DNA of 64,000 bases from Quadrisphaera setariae (GTDB lineage Bacteria > Actinomycetota > Actinomycetes > Actinomycetales > Quadrisphaeraceae): NCBI RefSeq assembly GCF_008041935.1, contig NZ_VKAC01000007.1, positions 1 to 64,000 on the forward strand. Direction: 5' to 3'. The translations under genes and the position numbers were made by a program. Under the pieces are notes generated by a model, which was not told where the DNA came from, ran no database searches, and saw only the letters and a list, made by a program, of their open reading frames with translations. Within the stretch, counting starts at the first letter, position 1; every line of letters begins with the position of its first letter. Shown in pieces: positions 6,815 through 15,385 of this stretch.

Positions 6815-8242
6815 TCAGTGCAGGGAGGAGGCGTCGGACTCCTGCGACAGCGCCAGGCGGGCCGCCAGCCCGATGACCGCGCTGTACGTCGGGTAGGCGA
6901 ACCGGACCTGCGCGAGCGTGGCGAGCTCCACGCCGGCGGCCATCGCCGTCGTCACCGCTTGGATGACCTCGACGGCGTTCTCCCCCACCGCGTGCGCGCC
7001 GAGGATGCTCGTGCGGCCGGAGTCGACCACCAGCTTGAGGAAGCCGCCGCTGCGGTCGTCGATGACGGCGCGGTCGAGCGCGTCGTAGCCGACGGTGGCG
7101 ACGCGGCAGCCGGGTGCGCGCCTCCGGGCCTGCTCCTCGGTGAGCCCGACGCCGGCGTAGTCGGGGTCGGTGAACCCGCCCGAGGGCAGCAGCTCGTGGG
7201 GCCGGCGGGCCTGCGCGCCGAGCACGGCGTTGGCAGCGGCGGTCTCCCCCTCGAACTGCGCGGCCTGCACGAGCATGTCGCGCCCGATGGCGTCACCGAC
7301 CGTGAGGATGTGCGGCACGTTGGTGCGGTAGTGCTCGTCGGCCGGGATGCGGTTGCGCTCGTGCTCCACGCCCGCGGCCTCCAGGCCGAGGTCCTCCACC
7401 GCCGCCGGCCAGCCGGTGGCCATGACAACGGCGTCGAACTCGTCGCTGGTGGCGGCGCCGGCGTCGTCGAGCCAGTGCAGCACCACGGCGCCGGACGCCG
7501 AGCGCTCGAGCCGCTCCACGCCCGCGATGCCCGTCAGCACGCGCACGCCCTGCGCGGTGAACGCGGCGGCGATGTGCGCCGAGACGTCGTGGTCGGCGAA
7601 GGCCAGGATGCGCGGCGCGAGGTCGAGCAGCGTCACCTGCGCGCCGAACGCCGAGAACACCGTGACCAGCTGCGCGCCGGTGTTCCCCGCCCCGATGACG
7701 GCGACGCGCCGCGGCAGCGCCGGCTGGTGCAGCACCTCCTCGGGGACGAGCGCCAGCTCCGCCCCGGGCACCGGCAGCCGCCGCGAGTGCCCGCCCACCG
7801 CGAGGATCGTGGTGCTCGCGCGCAGCCGCCGGCCGCTGTCGAGGACGACGACGTGCGGGTCCGCGAAGCGGGCGCGCCCCTCGGTGAAGAGGTCGACACC
7901 GGCCTCGTCGAACCGCTCGCCCTCGCGCTTCACCGCGCGCACCGCGTCCACGCGGGCGTGCACGCGGGACACCACGCGCTCCCAGTCGACGCTGACGCCC
8001 TCCACCTCGATGCCGTGCGCGCCGGCGCCGCGGGCGTCGCGCACCAGCCGGGCGGCCTTGGCGAGCACCCGGGTGGGCACGCAGCCGGTGTTGACGCAGG
8101 TGCCCCCGACGCGGGCGGCCTCGACCACCGCGACGCTCGCCCCCAGCCGGCGGGCGTGGAGCGCCGCGGCGGTGCCGGCGGGGCCCGCCCCGACGACGAC
8201 GACGTCGTAGTCCTGCGCGTCTTCCTGCACCGGAGAGCTCAC
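6815..8242 (-). CDS. FAD-dependent pyridine nucleotide-disulfide oxidoreductase (class I)
   Basis: 475 residues. The FAD-binding GxGxxG (VVVVGAGPAG) starts near residue 14. The redox-active disulfide GGTCVNTGCVPTR (C49, C54) matches mercuric reductase, glutathione reductase and lipoamide dehydrogenase. An NAD(P)H Rossmann motif (VAVIGAGNTG), the second FAD motif (LTVGDAIG) and a dimerisation domain follow. The final domain has FAYPTYSAV where the class I His-Glu pair HAHPTLSE is expected, so the catalytic His is missing. There is no C-terminal Cys pair as in MerA. The physiological substrate is unclear. The GTG at 8242 fits the domain start. Confidence 0.88.
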   Translation of the reverse strand: MSSPVQEDAQDYDVVVVGAGPAGTAAALHARRLGASVAVVEAARVGGTCVNTGCVPTRVLAKAARLVRDARGAGAHGIEVEGVSVDWERVVSRVHARVDAVRAVKREGERFDEAGVDLFTEGRARFADPHVVVLDSGRRLRASTTILAVGGHSRRLPVPGAELALVPEEVLHQPALPRRVAVIGAGNTGAQLVTVFSAFGAQVTLLDLAPRILAFADHDVSAHIAAAFTAQGVRVLTGIAGVERLERSASGAVVLHWLDDAGAATSDEFDAVVMATGWPAAVEDLGLEAAGVEHERNRIPADEHYRTNVPHILTVGDAIGRDMLVQAAQFEGETAAANAVLGAQARRPHELLPSGGFTDPDYAGVGLTEEQARRRAPGCRVATVGYDALDRAVIDDRSGGFLKLVVDSGRTSILGAHAVGENAVEVIQAVTTAMAAGVELATLAQVRFAYPTYSAVIGLAARLALSQESDASSLH

Positions 8243-8299
8243 ACCGTCACGCTTCCACGGGCCCTGTGACCTCGCACCGCGGAGTGGTTCGATGCCCGC

Positions 8300-8776
8300 G
8301 TGAGCAGCACCACTCCTGACGGGCCCGGCCGCGGTGAGCACCGCGTGGTCAGCGCCAGCCGCGACGTCGCCGCGGACACCGCGACCCTCTTCGACCTCAT
8401 CGCCGACCCGGCGCAGCAGCCCCGTTGGGACGGCAACGACAACCTGGCCGAGGCCGAGCCCGACCAGCGCGTCACAGCGGTCGGCCAGGTCTTCCGGACC
8501 ACGATCACCCAGGGCAGCGTCCGCGAGAACCACGTGGTGGAGTTCTCCGAGGGACGGCGCCTCGCGTGGCGGCCGGCCAGCGAGGGTGAGCCCCCGGCCG
8601 GGCACCTGTGGCGCTGGGAGCTGGAGCCGCTCGGACCGTCGCTGACCCGCGTCACGCACACCTACGACTGGTCCCAGCTCACCGACGACAGGCGCCTCCC
8701 CCGCGCCCGCGCCACCGGACCGGAGCAGCTGCGCGCCTCGGTCGACCGGCTCGCCGCCCTCGCCGAGCGCGGCTGA
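8300..8776 (+). CDS. SRPBCC (START-like/polyketide cyclase) family protein
   Basis: 158 residues. The N-terminal strand-helix pattern (VSASRDVAADTATLFDLIAD then PRWDGNDN) and the C-terminal helix are typical of the SRPBCC helix-grip fold, which binds small hydrophobic ligands in its cavity. No catalytic residues can be named. It starts at a GTG 57 bp from the divergent flavin oxidoreductase, so the two may share a promoter region. Confidence 0.75.
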   Translation: MSSTTPDGPGRGEHRVVSASRDVAADTATLFDLIADPAQQPRWDGNDNLAEAEPDQRVTAVGQVFRTTITQGSVRENHVVEFSEGRRLAWRPASEGEPPAGHLWRWELEPLGPSLTRVTHTYDWSQLTDDRRLPRARATGPEQLRASVDRLAALAERG

Positions 8777-8844
8777 TCCCAGGCGTCCGTGGGCGCGCCC
8801 CGCGGGGCGTGGACCTCGCGCCGCGCCTCGGCCACCATCAGTGG

Positions 8845-9594
8845 ATGAGGACGACGACGTCGCTGCGCTCCCGGGTCTCGGCCGCTGCCGCCGTCGTCGT
8901 CCTGCTGGGCGTGGTGGGGTGCAGCGCCGGCGCAGCAGACGGCGAGCCCTCGCCGACCGCCTCCGAGCGGCCGGCGAGCGGGCCGCCCGCGCCGCGGACG
9001 TCGACCAGCAGCGCGCCCGCGACACCCGTGCCGACCGACCTGCCCGAGGACGTGCTGCTGCCCGCCGGCGCGCTGCAGCCCGAGGGCGGTCCGCGCGCGG
9101 TGACCGCGGGCGTGGAGCCGTGGGTGCTGTCCACCGGGTGCGACCTGGGCAGCCCGTCGGCGGCGGCGGCGATGCTGTCGGTGCGGCAGGGTGACGGGCA
9201 GTTCGAGGTGCCGGTCGGGGTGCACCAGGTGGCGGTGTTCTCCGACGCGCAGGCCGCGCAGACCGAGGCGTCGCGGGTCGCTGCGGCGGCGGGGGCGTGC
9301 GCGGCGAACGCCCCCGGCAGCGACGGCGGCGACACCCGGTACCTCGTCGCCGGGCTCGACGTCGGGGCGACGGGCACGAGCGTCGTCACCGACTACTACG
9401 GCGTCACCCGCACGGACCCGGCCGCCGACGGCATCGGTGACGCCGTGGCGGTCACGCGCCGCGGGACGGCGGTGACGCTGGTGGGGGCCACTGGTGGGGA
9501 GTCGTCGATGAGCTCGGCGCGCACGCTGGTGGCGGGGTACGCGCAGCAGGCGTGGGAGCGGCTGTGCCGCTACCAGGTGGACGGCTGCGCCTGA
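8845..9594 (+). CDS. Secreted lipoprotein of unknown function
   Basis: 249 residues. The signal peptide ends in a lipobox, VVGC with the lipidated Cys at residue 26, followed by a Ser/Thr/Pro-rich linker to about residue 70 and then a folded domain. Two cysteines near the middle (STGCDLG, GACAAN) and one near the end (LCRYQVDGC) may form disulfides outside the cell. No family recognised. The 3' end overlaps the convergent HAD gene by 25 bp. Confidence 0.75.
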   Translation: MRTTTSLRSRVSAAAAVVVLLGVVGCSAGAADGEPSPTASERPASGPPAPRTSTSSAPATPVPTDLPEDVLLPAGALQPEGGPRAVTAGVEPWVLSTGCDLGSPSAAAAMLSVRQGDGQFEVPVGVHQVAVFSDAQAAQTEASRVAAAAGACAANAPGSDGGDTRYLVAGLDVGATGTSVVTDYYGVTRTDPAADGIGDAVAVTRRGTAVTLVGATGGESSMSSARTLVAGYAQQAWERLCRYQVDGCA

Positions 9595-10250
9595 GCCGCC
9601 CACGAGAGCAGGTGCGGGGCCGCGTCCGCGAGGGTGGGGACGACGAGGAGGTCCGCGGCGTCGCCGGCGTCGGGAAAGGCCGAGGCGGGGTTCGAGGTGG
9701 TCAGTGCGATGACGCGCATGCCCGCAGCGCGTCCCGCGGAGACGCCGGCGGGGGCGTCCTCGACGACCATGCAGTCGGCTGGCGACACGCCCAGCAGCCG
9801 GGCGGCGAGGAGGTACCCCTCGGGGTCGGGCTTGCCGCGGGTGACAGCGGCGCCGCCGATGACGACGTCGGGAACGGGAGCGCCACCCGCGCGGAGGCGG
9901 TCGCGGACGCGGAAGTCGTCGCCGGAGGTCACGACCGCCCACCGCTGCGGGTGCAGCTGCGCCAGCAGCGCGGGCACAGCGGGGTAGAGGGAGAACGCGT
10001 CGGGGTCGGAGTCCACGAGCTGCGTGAGCCGGGCGACCTCGCTGGCGGCGTCGAGGTGGGGGGCGACCTCGTCCAGGGTGTCCAGCACCCGGCGCCCGTG
10101 CGTCGCCGCGTGGACGGCGTCCGGGTCGAGTCCGTGCACCGCGGACCAGCGGTCCCAGACGCGGCGGTAGCCGGCGTGGGAGTCGACCAGCACGCCGTCG
10201 GCGTCGAAGAGCACGGCGCGGGCAGGCGGCTGCGTCGTCGGTGGCGTCAC
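9570..10250 (-). CDS. HAD-superfamily hydrolase, sugar-phosphatase/phosphoglucomutase-like
   Basis: 226 residues with all HAD motifs: FDADGVLVDS (motif I, both Asp), VVTSGD (motif II), KPDPEGYLLAARLLG (motif III Lys) and VVEDAPAGVSAGRAAGM (motif IV acidic pair). The helical cap between motifs I and II places it with the beta-phosphoglucomutase / sugar-phosphatase subgroup (GPP/YfbT type). Likely a cytoplasmic Mg-dependent phosphatase of sugar or polyol phosphates; the substrate is not predictable. Confidence 0.85.
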   Translation of the reverse strand: MTPPTTQPPARAVLFDADGVLVDSHAGYRRVWDRWSAVHGLDPDAVHAATHGRRVLDTLDEVAPHLDAASEVARLTQLVDSDPDAFSLYPAVPALLAQLHPQRWAVVTSGDDFRVRDRLRAGGAPVPDVVIGGAAVTRGKPDPEGYLLAARLLGVSPADCMVVEDAPAGVSAGRAAGMRVIALTTSNPASAFPDAGDAADLLVVPTLADAAPHLLSWAAQAQPSTW

Positions 10251-10276
10251 GCCACCATCCTGCCCGCGCCGTTCGA

Positions 10277-10774
10277 TCAGGGGAGGTCGACCTTCGCGTT
10301 GTCGCCGCCGGAGTACTGCTTGCCGGTGAGCTTGGCCTTCGCGAAGCTCAGCGCCGTCGCCACGCGGCCGCCGGGGCTGTCCCAGTACTCGGCGGAGTCG
10401 CCGTCGACGTGGAGGAGGACGATCCCGTCGTCGTCCTTCCCGTCCGGGAACCACGCCTCCACCACCGCGTTCCACAGCTCGCGCTTCTTGGCGGGGTCGC
10501 GGACCACCGAGCCTCGACCGGTCAGCGACACCCAGCTGTCGGAGCTGGCGAAGGTGACGTTGACCTGCGGGTCGTGGGCCAGGTGCGCCACCTTGCGGGA
10601 ACTGGCCTCGGCGAAGAACCACAGGTCACCGCCGAACTCCGCCTCCTGCACGGCCATCGGGCGGCTGATGAGCGTGCCGTCGGGAGCGGTGGTGGTGAAC
10701 ATCGCCTGCCGCTCGTCGGCGATGAGCTTGGAGACCTTCTTCGTCTGCGCTGCGGGGTCCTCGTCATGAGCCAT
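10277..10774 (-). CDS. PNPOx-like (general stress protein 26 family) flavoprotein
   Basis: 165 residues forming a predicted FMN-binding split barrel: KLIADERQAMFTTTAPDGTL, SRPMAVQEAEFGGDLWFF and SSRKVAHLAHDPQVNVTF are the usual blocks of the pyridoxamine 5'-phosphate oxidase-related stress family. Such proteins bind FMN or F420 and are often stress induced; enzymatic activity is rarely known. I chose the ATG at 10774 (MAHDEDP); a GTG three codons upstream is possible. Confidence 0.8.
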   Translation of the reverse strand: MAHDEDPAAQTKKVSKLIADERQAMFTTTAPDGTLISRPMAVQEAEFGGDLWFFAEASSRKVAHLAHDPQVNVTFASSDSWVSLTGRGSVVRDPAKKRELWNAVVEAWFPDGKDDDGIVLLHVDGDSAEYWDSPGGRVATALSFAKAKLTGKQYSGGDNAKVDLP

Positions 10775-10874
10775 GACCGCCACCTACCCCGCGGGGGCCG
10801 ATCCACCCCCTCGGCGCACCAGCTTCGCCGACCTGCAGGTGCCTCCTGCTTGCGCTCGACGGCCGCGCGGCTGC

Positions 10875-11417
10875 ATGATCGCCGGCTCGCCCGGTGCGCG
10901 AGCGGTCTCGGTCGCGGTGCAGCAGGAGGTGGCGGTGGACGTCGTCGAGTTCCACGACGTGGAGGAAGAGCTCGGTGCGGGGCGGTTCACCACGGTGCTC
11001 CCTCACGTCAACGGGAAGCCGCTGCCGCTTCTCCTGGAGCTGGCCGCCGGTGGACGCCGGGAGCGCTCGGGCCCCACGCCCATGCCCGGTGGGTGGTACG
11101 GGCTCGTGGAGGAGGAGGTCCGCTGGCCGAGCCGCCACTACCTCGGCGAGCCGGTGCTGAGCAGCTTCGACGACGACACCGCCCTCCTCGGCTGCGGCTG
11201 CGGCATCTGCAGCTGCGGGCCGTTCAGCGCGGTGGTGGACGTCGACGACGAGGCCGTGGTGTGGTCCCGCTTCCGCTTCGCCGACCCCGACGTGCTCTTC
11301 ACCGGCCTGCGCGACCTCGTGTTCGACCGGGCGCAGTACGAGGCTGCGGTGCGCACCACCGAGGTCTGGGGTGGTGGCCGCGTCTACCGCAGCCGGGGCC
11401 ACCGCAGCGTCCGCTGA
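10875..11417 (+). CDS. Hypothetical protein with GCGCGICSCG cysteine cluster
   Basis: 180 residues from the ATG at 10875; the frame is open back to 10773, so the start is uncertain. The distinctive feature is a dense Cys motif, LLGCGCGICSCGPF, about two-thirds along, followed by strands (AVVDVDDEAVVWSRFRF). Four closely spaced Cys could bind a metal or Fe-S cluster, or simply be structural. The rest is a mixed alpha/beta cytoplasmic protein with no signal. I do not recognise a named family. Confidence 0.65.
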   Translation: MIAGSPGARAVSVAVQQEVAVDVVEFHDVEEELGAGRFTTVLPHVNGKPLPLLLELAAGGRRERSGPTPMPGGWYGLVEEEVRWPSRHYLGEPVLSSFDDDTALLGCGCGICSCGPFSAVVDVDDEAVVWSRFRFADPDVLFTGLRDLVFDRAQYEAAVRTTEVWGGGRVYRSRGHRSVR

Positions 11418-11470
11418 TCCCGTCGGCGCGGGAGGTTCCTCTGGTGGTCGGACGGCCCTAGCGTGATCGC

Positions 11471-11665
11471 GTGATCGCCATCAACCCCTTCGAGTCGGTC
11501 GTGCTCACGCTCGTGCCGCTGCTCCTGTGGGCGCTGGTCGTCGTCGCGCTGTACTGGGCGGTGCGGATGGGCGTGCGGCACGGCCTGGTCGACGCGCGCC
11601 GTCGCCAGGCCCCGCCGGGCCCGGGGGCAGCCGGACGACCGGTTCCTCCGACGGACGGGGTGTGA
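11471..11665 (+). CDS. Small membrane protein, 64 aa (tandem paralogue 1)
   Basis: One transmembrane helix (about residues 8-30: VVLTLVPLLLWALVVVALYW) followed by VRMGVRHGLVDARRR and a Pro/Gly tail. The next gene repeats the same design with VRLGVRHG, so the two arose by duplication. GTG start. Function unknown; the conserved cytoplasmic R-x-G-V-R-H-G segment suggests a specific partner. Confidence 0.6.
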   Translation: MIAINPFESVVLTLVPLLLWALVVVALYWAVRMGVRHGLVDARRRQAPPGPGAAGRPVPPTDGV

Positions 11666-11669
11666 CGCG

Positions 11670-11864
11670 GTGCGCGCTCTGTTCGACGACCCCGCGCTGC
11701 TCCTCGTCGGCATGGTCCTGCCCGTGCTCGTGGCGGTGGTCGGCGTCGTCGTCCTCTACTGGGTGGTCCGGCTCGGCGTGCGGCACGGTGCTGCCGACGC
11801 GGACCGCTCCCTCGGTGGTGGCCCGACGCCGCCCGCCGCCCCAGGGCCGCGAGCCGAGGGCTGA
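11670..11864 (+). CDS. Small membrane protein, 64 aa (tandem paralogue 2)
   Basis: Same length and layout as the preceding gene: one helix (about residues 9-31: LLLVGMVLPVLVAVVGVVVL) then YWVVRLGVRHGAADADRS and a Pro-rich tail. It starts at a GTG four bases after the upstream stop, so the two are almost certainly co-translated. Confidence 0.6.
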   Translation: MRALFDDPALLLVGMVLPVLVAVVGVVVLYWVVRLGVRHGAADADRSLGGGPTPPAAPGPRAEG

Positions 11865-11927
11865 CGACGGCGCGGACTCCTCGCGTGCCGGGTCGACCGC
11901 CAGACCGGGGTCCGCGACGATGGTCGG

Positions 11928-12137
11928 GTGTTCCCCGTGCCCGAGGGCTTCCCCGTCTGGATCCTGGCCGCCGTGCCAGCCGCGGTGCTCGCCGTGCTGG
12001 TGGTGAACCTGGTGGTCCGCAGCAGGCGCGGTGAGTTCGGGCATGACGCCGGCGGGCGGCGGCGGGCGCCGTGGCTGTGGCCGGTGCTCATCGGGGTCGG
12101 CGCCTTCGCCGTCCTGAAGCTCCTCACCGACCGCTGA
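11928..12137 (+). CDS. Small membrane protein, 69 aa, two TM segments
   Basis: Two hydrophobic segments, about residues 10-28 (VWILAAVPAAVLAVLVVNLV) and 48-64 (WLWPVLIGVGAFAVLKLL), joined by a basic loop (RSRRGEF, GGRRRAP). GTG start. It lies 8 bp upstream of the Pr6Pr gene and is probably in one operon with it and with the two small genes before it. No family recognised. Confidence 0.6.
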   Translation: MFPVPEGFPVWILAAVPAAVLAVLVVNLVVRSRRGEFGHDAGGRRRAPWLWPVLIGVGAFAVLKLLTDR

Positions 12138-12145
12138 GGCCGCCG

Positions 12146-12799
12146 GTGTTCCGCGCCTGCCACGGCGTCATCGCGGTGCTCGTGGTGGTCGGGCTGGTGG
12201 TGGACGTGTCAGTGACCGTGGCTGGCGGCCCGAGCGCCAGCGGGGGCGCGGTGGTGGAGCTGGGACTCGCCGACAGGCTGGCCAACCTCTTCTCCTACTT
12301 CACCATCCTCAGCAACATCCTGGTACTGGCCGTGTCCGGGACGTTCGCGCTGCGCCCCGAGCCGACTGGCGCGCTGTTCCGCGTGCTGCACCTGGACGCG
12401 CTGCTGAGCATCGCGGCCACCGGAGTGGTGTACGCGGTGCTGCTCGCGGCCACGGAGCACCCCACGGGCTGGTCGGTGGTGTCCAACACGATCTTCCACG
12501 ACGTCGTGCCGGTGGCCTTCCCGCTGGTGTGGCTGGTGTTCGGGCCCCGCCCGCGGCTGACGTGGCGGCTGGTGGCCCTGGCGTTCGTGTGGCCGGTGGC
12601 GTGGCTGGCCTACACCTACGTCCGCGGTGCGGTGACCGGCTGGTACCCCTACGGCTTCCTCGACGCCACGCTGCTGGGGTTCTGGGGTGCGCTGCTGGGA
12701 GGGCTCCAGGTCTTCGCCGGCGCCGTGGTGCTCGCCGTGGTGATCAAGCTCCTCGACGCACGCCTGCCCGCGCTCACCGGTCGCTCGTCCACGCGCTGA
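12146..12799 (+). CDS. Pr6Pr-family membrane protein
   Basis: 217 residues with about six transmembrane helices. The family-defining blocks are present: FSYFTILSNILVLAVSG, the loop motif STIFHDVVPV-like (SNTIFHDVVPVAFPLVWL), and WLAYTYVRGAVTGWYPYGFL. Pr6Pr proteins (FAR-17a/AIG1-like relatives) are widespread in actinobacteria and their function is not established. The GTG at 12146 follows the small upstream gene closely. Confidence 0.8.
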   Translation: MFRACHGVIAVLVVVGLVVDVSVTVAGGPSASGGAVVELGLADRLANLFSYFTILSNILVLAVSGTFALRPEPTGALFRVLHLDALLSIAATGVVYAVLLAATEHPTGWSVVSNTIFHDVVPVAFPLVWLVFGPRPRLTWRLVALAFVWPVAWLAYTYVRGAVTGWYPYGFLDATLLGFWGALLGGLQVFAGAVVLAVVIKLLDARLPALTGRSSTR

Positions 12800-12816
12800 C
12801 CCGCCGCTCCTCCTCC

Positions 12817-12877
12817 GCACCTTCCGCGGCGAGTGCGCCAAGGGTGCGCTCGGTGGCGCGCTCTCCGCGGCGAGTGC
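12817..12877. repeat. Paired palindromic repeat, 41-bp spacing (left copy)
   Basis: Two related near-palindromes, GCACCTTCCGCGGCGAGTGC (12817-12836) and GCGCTCTCCGCGGCGAGTGC (12858-12877), are 41 bp apart centre to centre around CCGCGG cores. The same arrangement with the same 41-bp spacing recurs at 20414-20474, at the other end of the sugar operon. Here it follows the Pr6Pr stop by 17 bp. Confidence 0.75.
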
Positions 12878-12903
12878 AGGAGGGACGGAAGCAGCGCTGG
12901 CGG

Positions 12904-12942
12904 TTGAACCGGTTTGACACGTCCGAGTTGAACCGGTTTGAC
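12904..12942 (+). promoter_or_regulatory. Twin LacI-family operators upstream of the sugar operon
   Basis: Two identical 15-mers TTGAACCGGTTTGAC at 12904-12918 and 12928-12942, 24 bp apart start to start, just 8 bp before the ATG of the LacI gene. The AACCGGTT core with flanking TTG/TGA gives the centred CG of LacI/GalR operators. Occupancy would block transcription of lacI and all genes behind it, giving substrate-induced autoregulation. Confidence 0.85.
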
Positions 12943-12949
12943 TACCTGC

Positions 12950-14032
12950 ATGGCACACAGGGGTGCGCGGGCGACGATCGCCGACGTGGCGCGCGAGGCG
13001 GGCGTCTCCAAGGGCACCGTCTCGATGGCGCTCACCGGTCGCGGTCGCGTCGCGGCCGGCACCCGCGAGAAGGTGCTCGAGGTGGCCCAGCGGCTCGACT
13101 GGGTGCCCAGCGCCCGCGCCCGCAGCCTGTCCACCGACCGCGCCGACGCGCTCGGGCTCGTGCTGGCCCGCGAGCCGGAGCACCTCGGCGCCGACCCGTT
13201 CTTCGCGCCCTTCATCGCCGGTGTCGAGGCAGCCCTGTCCCCGCGCGGGCAGGCGCTCGTGCTGCACGTCGTCACCACGCCGGCCGAGGAGCGCGAGGCC
13301 TACCGCCGCCTGGCCGCGGGCCGCGTGGACGGCGCGCTGCTCACCGACCTCCGCGTCGACGACGAGCGTCCCGCCCTGCTCGCCGACCTCGGCCTGACGG
13401 CCCTCGCGGTCGGCCACCAGCGCTCCACCACGAGCAGTGCCCCCCTCCCCCAGGTCGCCCTCGACGACAGGGCCGGGGTCCGCTCCGCGGTCGACCACCT
13501 CGTCGCGCTCGGCCACCGGCGCCTCGCGCACGTGACCGGCTCCCAGCAGCTGGTGCACGGCGTGGACCGCCTCGAGGCGTTCCGCGACGCGGTCGCCGCG
13601 CACGGCGACGCGCTCGACACCCCGACCGTGCTCGACGGCGACTTCTCCGCCGCCAGCGGCGCGGCTGCCGCCCACCGCTGGCTGGCCGCCCGCGCAGCGC
13701 TCGGCGCGGCCGGTGCTCCGACGGCGCTCGTCGTCGCCAACGACCTCATGGCCACCGCGGCGCTCGGCGTGCTCGCGGCGGCCGGAGTGCGCGTGCCGCA
13801 GGAGGTGTCGGTCACGGGCTTCGACGACGCCCCGCTGGCCGCTCACCTCTCGCCCCCGCTGACCACCGTGCGCAGCGACGCCGCCGCGTGGGGCCGCGCC
13901 GCCGCCGACGCCCTCCTCGACCTGCTCGAGGACGACGACGGCCGACGCGCCGCCGGGGACCGCCCCGGCTCGCCGGACCTGCCGGCCGCCCGGCTGGTGG
14001 TCCGCGGCTCGACGGGCGCTCCACCCACCTGA
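12950..14032 (+). CDS. LacI-family transcriptional regulator of the sugar operon
   Basis: 360 residues. The N-terminal LacI HTH and hinge (TIADVAREAGVSKGTVSMAL, then KVLEVAQRLDWVPSARARSL) are followed by a periplasmic-binding-protein-like effector domain (LGLVLAREPE to VSVTGFDDAPLAAHLSPPLT, the usual GFDD segment). It should bind the twin operators directly upstream and release on binding a sugar, probably the oligosaccharide product handled by the downstream ABC importer and GH130 enzyme. It is the first gene of the cluster, 60 bp before the binding protein. Confidence 0.92.
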   Translation: MAHRGARATIADVAREAGVSKGTVSMALTGRGRVAAGTREKVLEVAQRLDWVPSARARSLSTDRADALGLVLAREPEHLGADPFFAPFIAGVEAALSPRGQALVLHVVTTPAEEREAYRRLAAGRVDGALLTDLRVDDERPALLADLGLTALAVGHQRSTTSSAPLPQVALDDRAGVRSAVDHLVALGHRRLAHVTGSQQLVHGVDRLEAFRDAVAAHGDALDTPTVLDGDFSAASGAAAAHRWLAARAALGAAGAPTALVVANDLMATAALGVLAAAGVRVPQEVSVTGFDDAPLAAHLSPPLTTVRSDAAAWGRAAADALLDLLEDDDGRRAAGDRPGSPDLPAARLVVRGSTGAPPT

Positions 14033-14092
14033 CCACCACGATCCAGCCACCACCACGACGAGAGCTTCGACGAGCAGCGACGAGGAGGACGC

Positions 14093-15385
14093 ATGAGGAC
14101 CAGCGCTCGATGGGGAGCGGTGGCCGCGGCAGTGCTGCTGACCGCGACGACCGCCGCCTGCGGTGGTGGGCAGGGCCCCGGGAACCCGCAGGGCCGCGGC
14201 CCCATCACCATCTGGCTGTCCAACAACGAGCAGGAGGTCGCCTGGGGCGAGGAGCAGGTCAAGGCCTGGAACGCCGCCCATCCCGACCAGCGGGTGACCG
14301 CCCAGCAGATCCCCGCGGGGAAGTCCTCCGAGGAGGTCATCGGCGCGGCGATCGCGGCGGGCACCACGCCCTGCCTCATCTACAACACCTCGCCGGCGGC
14401 GGTGCCGCAGTTCGTCAAGCAGGGCGGGCTCGTGCCGCTCGACACGATGCCCGGCGGCGAGGACTACATCACCCAGCGCACGGGGCAGGCCGCTGAGCAG
14501 TACCGCTCCCCGGACGGGCACTTCTACCAGCTGCCGTGGAAGTCCAACCCGGTCATGGTCATCTACAACAAGACGCTGTTCGCCAAGGCCGGGCTCGACC
14601 CCGAGGACCCGCAGCTGTCCACCTACGACGACGTCCTCGCCGCCTCGGAGAAGATCGTCAGCTCGGGTGCGGCGCCGTCGGCGATCTGGCCCTCGCCGGC
14701 CAGCCAGTTCTTCCAGTCGTGGTTCGACATGTACCCGCTGTACGCCGCCGCCAGCGGCGGCCAGCAGCTGGTGGTGGACGGCGAGGCCCAGGTCGACTCC
14801 CAGGCCGCCCTCGACGCCGCGGGCTTCTGGCGGCAGATGTACGCGAAGGACCTCTCCCCCAAGGAGGCGTACACCGGAGACGCCTTCGCCGACGGCAAGG
14901 CCGCCATGGCGATGGTCGGCCCGTGGGCGGTGTCGGTGTACGGCAAGGACGTCGACTGGGGCGTCGTGCCCGTCCCCACGCCGAACGGCGAGCCTGCCGA
15001 CCAGGTCCACACGTTCTCCGACGCCAAGAACGTCTCGCTGCCCGTCGCATGCCAGGACCAGGCGACGGCGTGGGACTTCCTGCAGTTCACCACCAGCGCC
15101 GACGCCGACCGCGCCCTGCTGACGGAGACCGGGCAGATGCCGATGCGCGCCGACGTCGCGCGGACCTACGCCGACTGGTTCGCCAGCCCGGACGGCGCCC
15201 CGTACGCGCCCTTCGCCCAGCAGGCCGCCCGCACCGTGGAGGTGCCCAACGTGAAGAACTCCGTGGAGATCTGGCAGGACGTCCGCAACGCGTGGACGGG
15301 CTCGGTGATCTTCGGCAAGGAGCCCGTCGACTCCGCCCTGCGCGACGCGAACGGCGAGGTCCAGCACCTCCTGGAGGTGCCGTGA
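14093..15385 (+). CDS. ABC sugar importer, extracellular solute-binding lipoprotein (family 1)
   Basis: 430 residues. Signal peptide with lipobox TAAC (C23) and a Gly-rich linker, then a two-lobed binding fold of the SBP_bac_1 type: ITIWLSNNEQEVAWGEEQVK at the start and YQLPWKSNPVMVIYNKTLF at the hinge. It captures a carbohydrate outside the membrane for the two permeases that follow. A good ribosome site (GAGGAG) precedes the ATG. Its stop overlaps the next start (TGATG), showing translational coupling. Ligand not known; the GH130 context suggests a mannoside or related oligosaccharide. Confidence 0.92.
   Translation: MRTSARWGAVAAAVLLTATTAACGGGQGPGNPQGRGPITIWLSNNEQEVAWGEEQVKAWNAAHPDQRVTAQQIPAGKSSEEVIGAAIAAGTTPCLIYNTSPAAVPQFVKQGGLVPLDTMPGGEDYITQRTGQAAEQYRSPDGHFYQLPWKSNPVMVIYNKTLFAKAGLDPEDPQLSTYDDVLAASEKIVSSGAAPSAIWPSPASQFFQSWFDMYPLYAAASGGQQLVVDGEAQVDSQAALDAAGFWRQMYAKDLSPKEAYTGDAFADGKAAMAMVGPWAVSVYGKDVDWGVVPVPTPNGEPADQVHTFSDAKNVSLPVACQDQATAWDFLQFTTSADADRALLTETGQMPMRADVARTYADWFASPDGAPYAPFAQQAARTVEVPNVKNSVEIWQDVRNAWTGSVIFGKEPVDSALRDANGEVQHLLEVP

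Noticed and set aside
8796-8809. CGCCCCGCGGGGCG palindrome after the SRPBCC gene as a terminator
   Set aside because: Symmetric but leaves almost no loop, and such GC palindromes are common by chance at this base composition.
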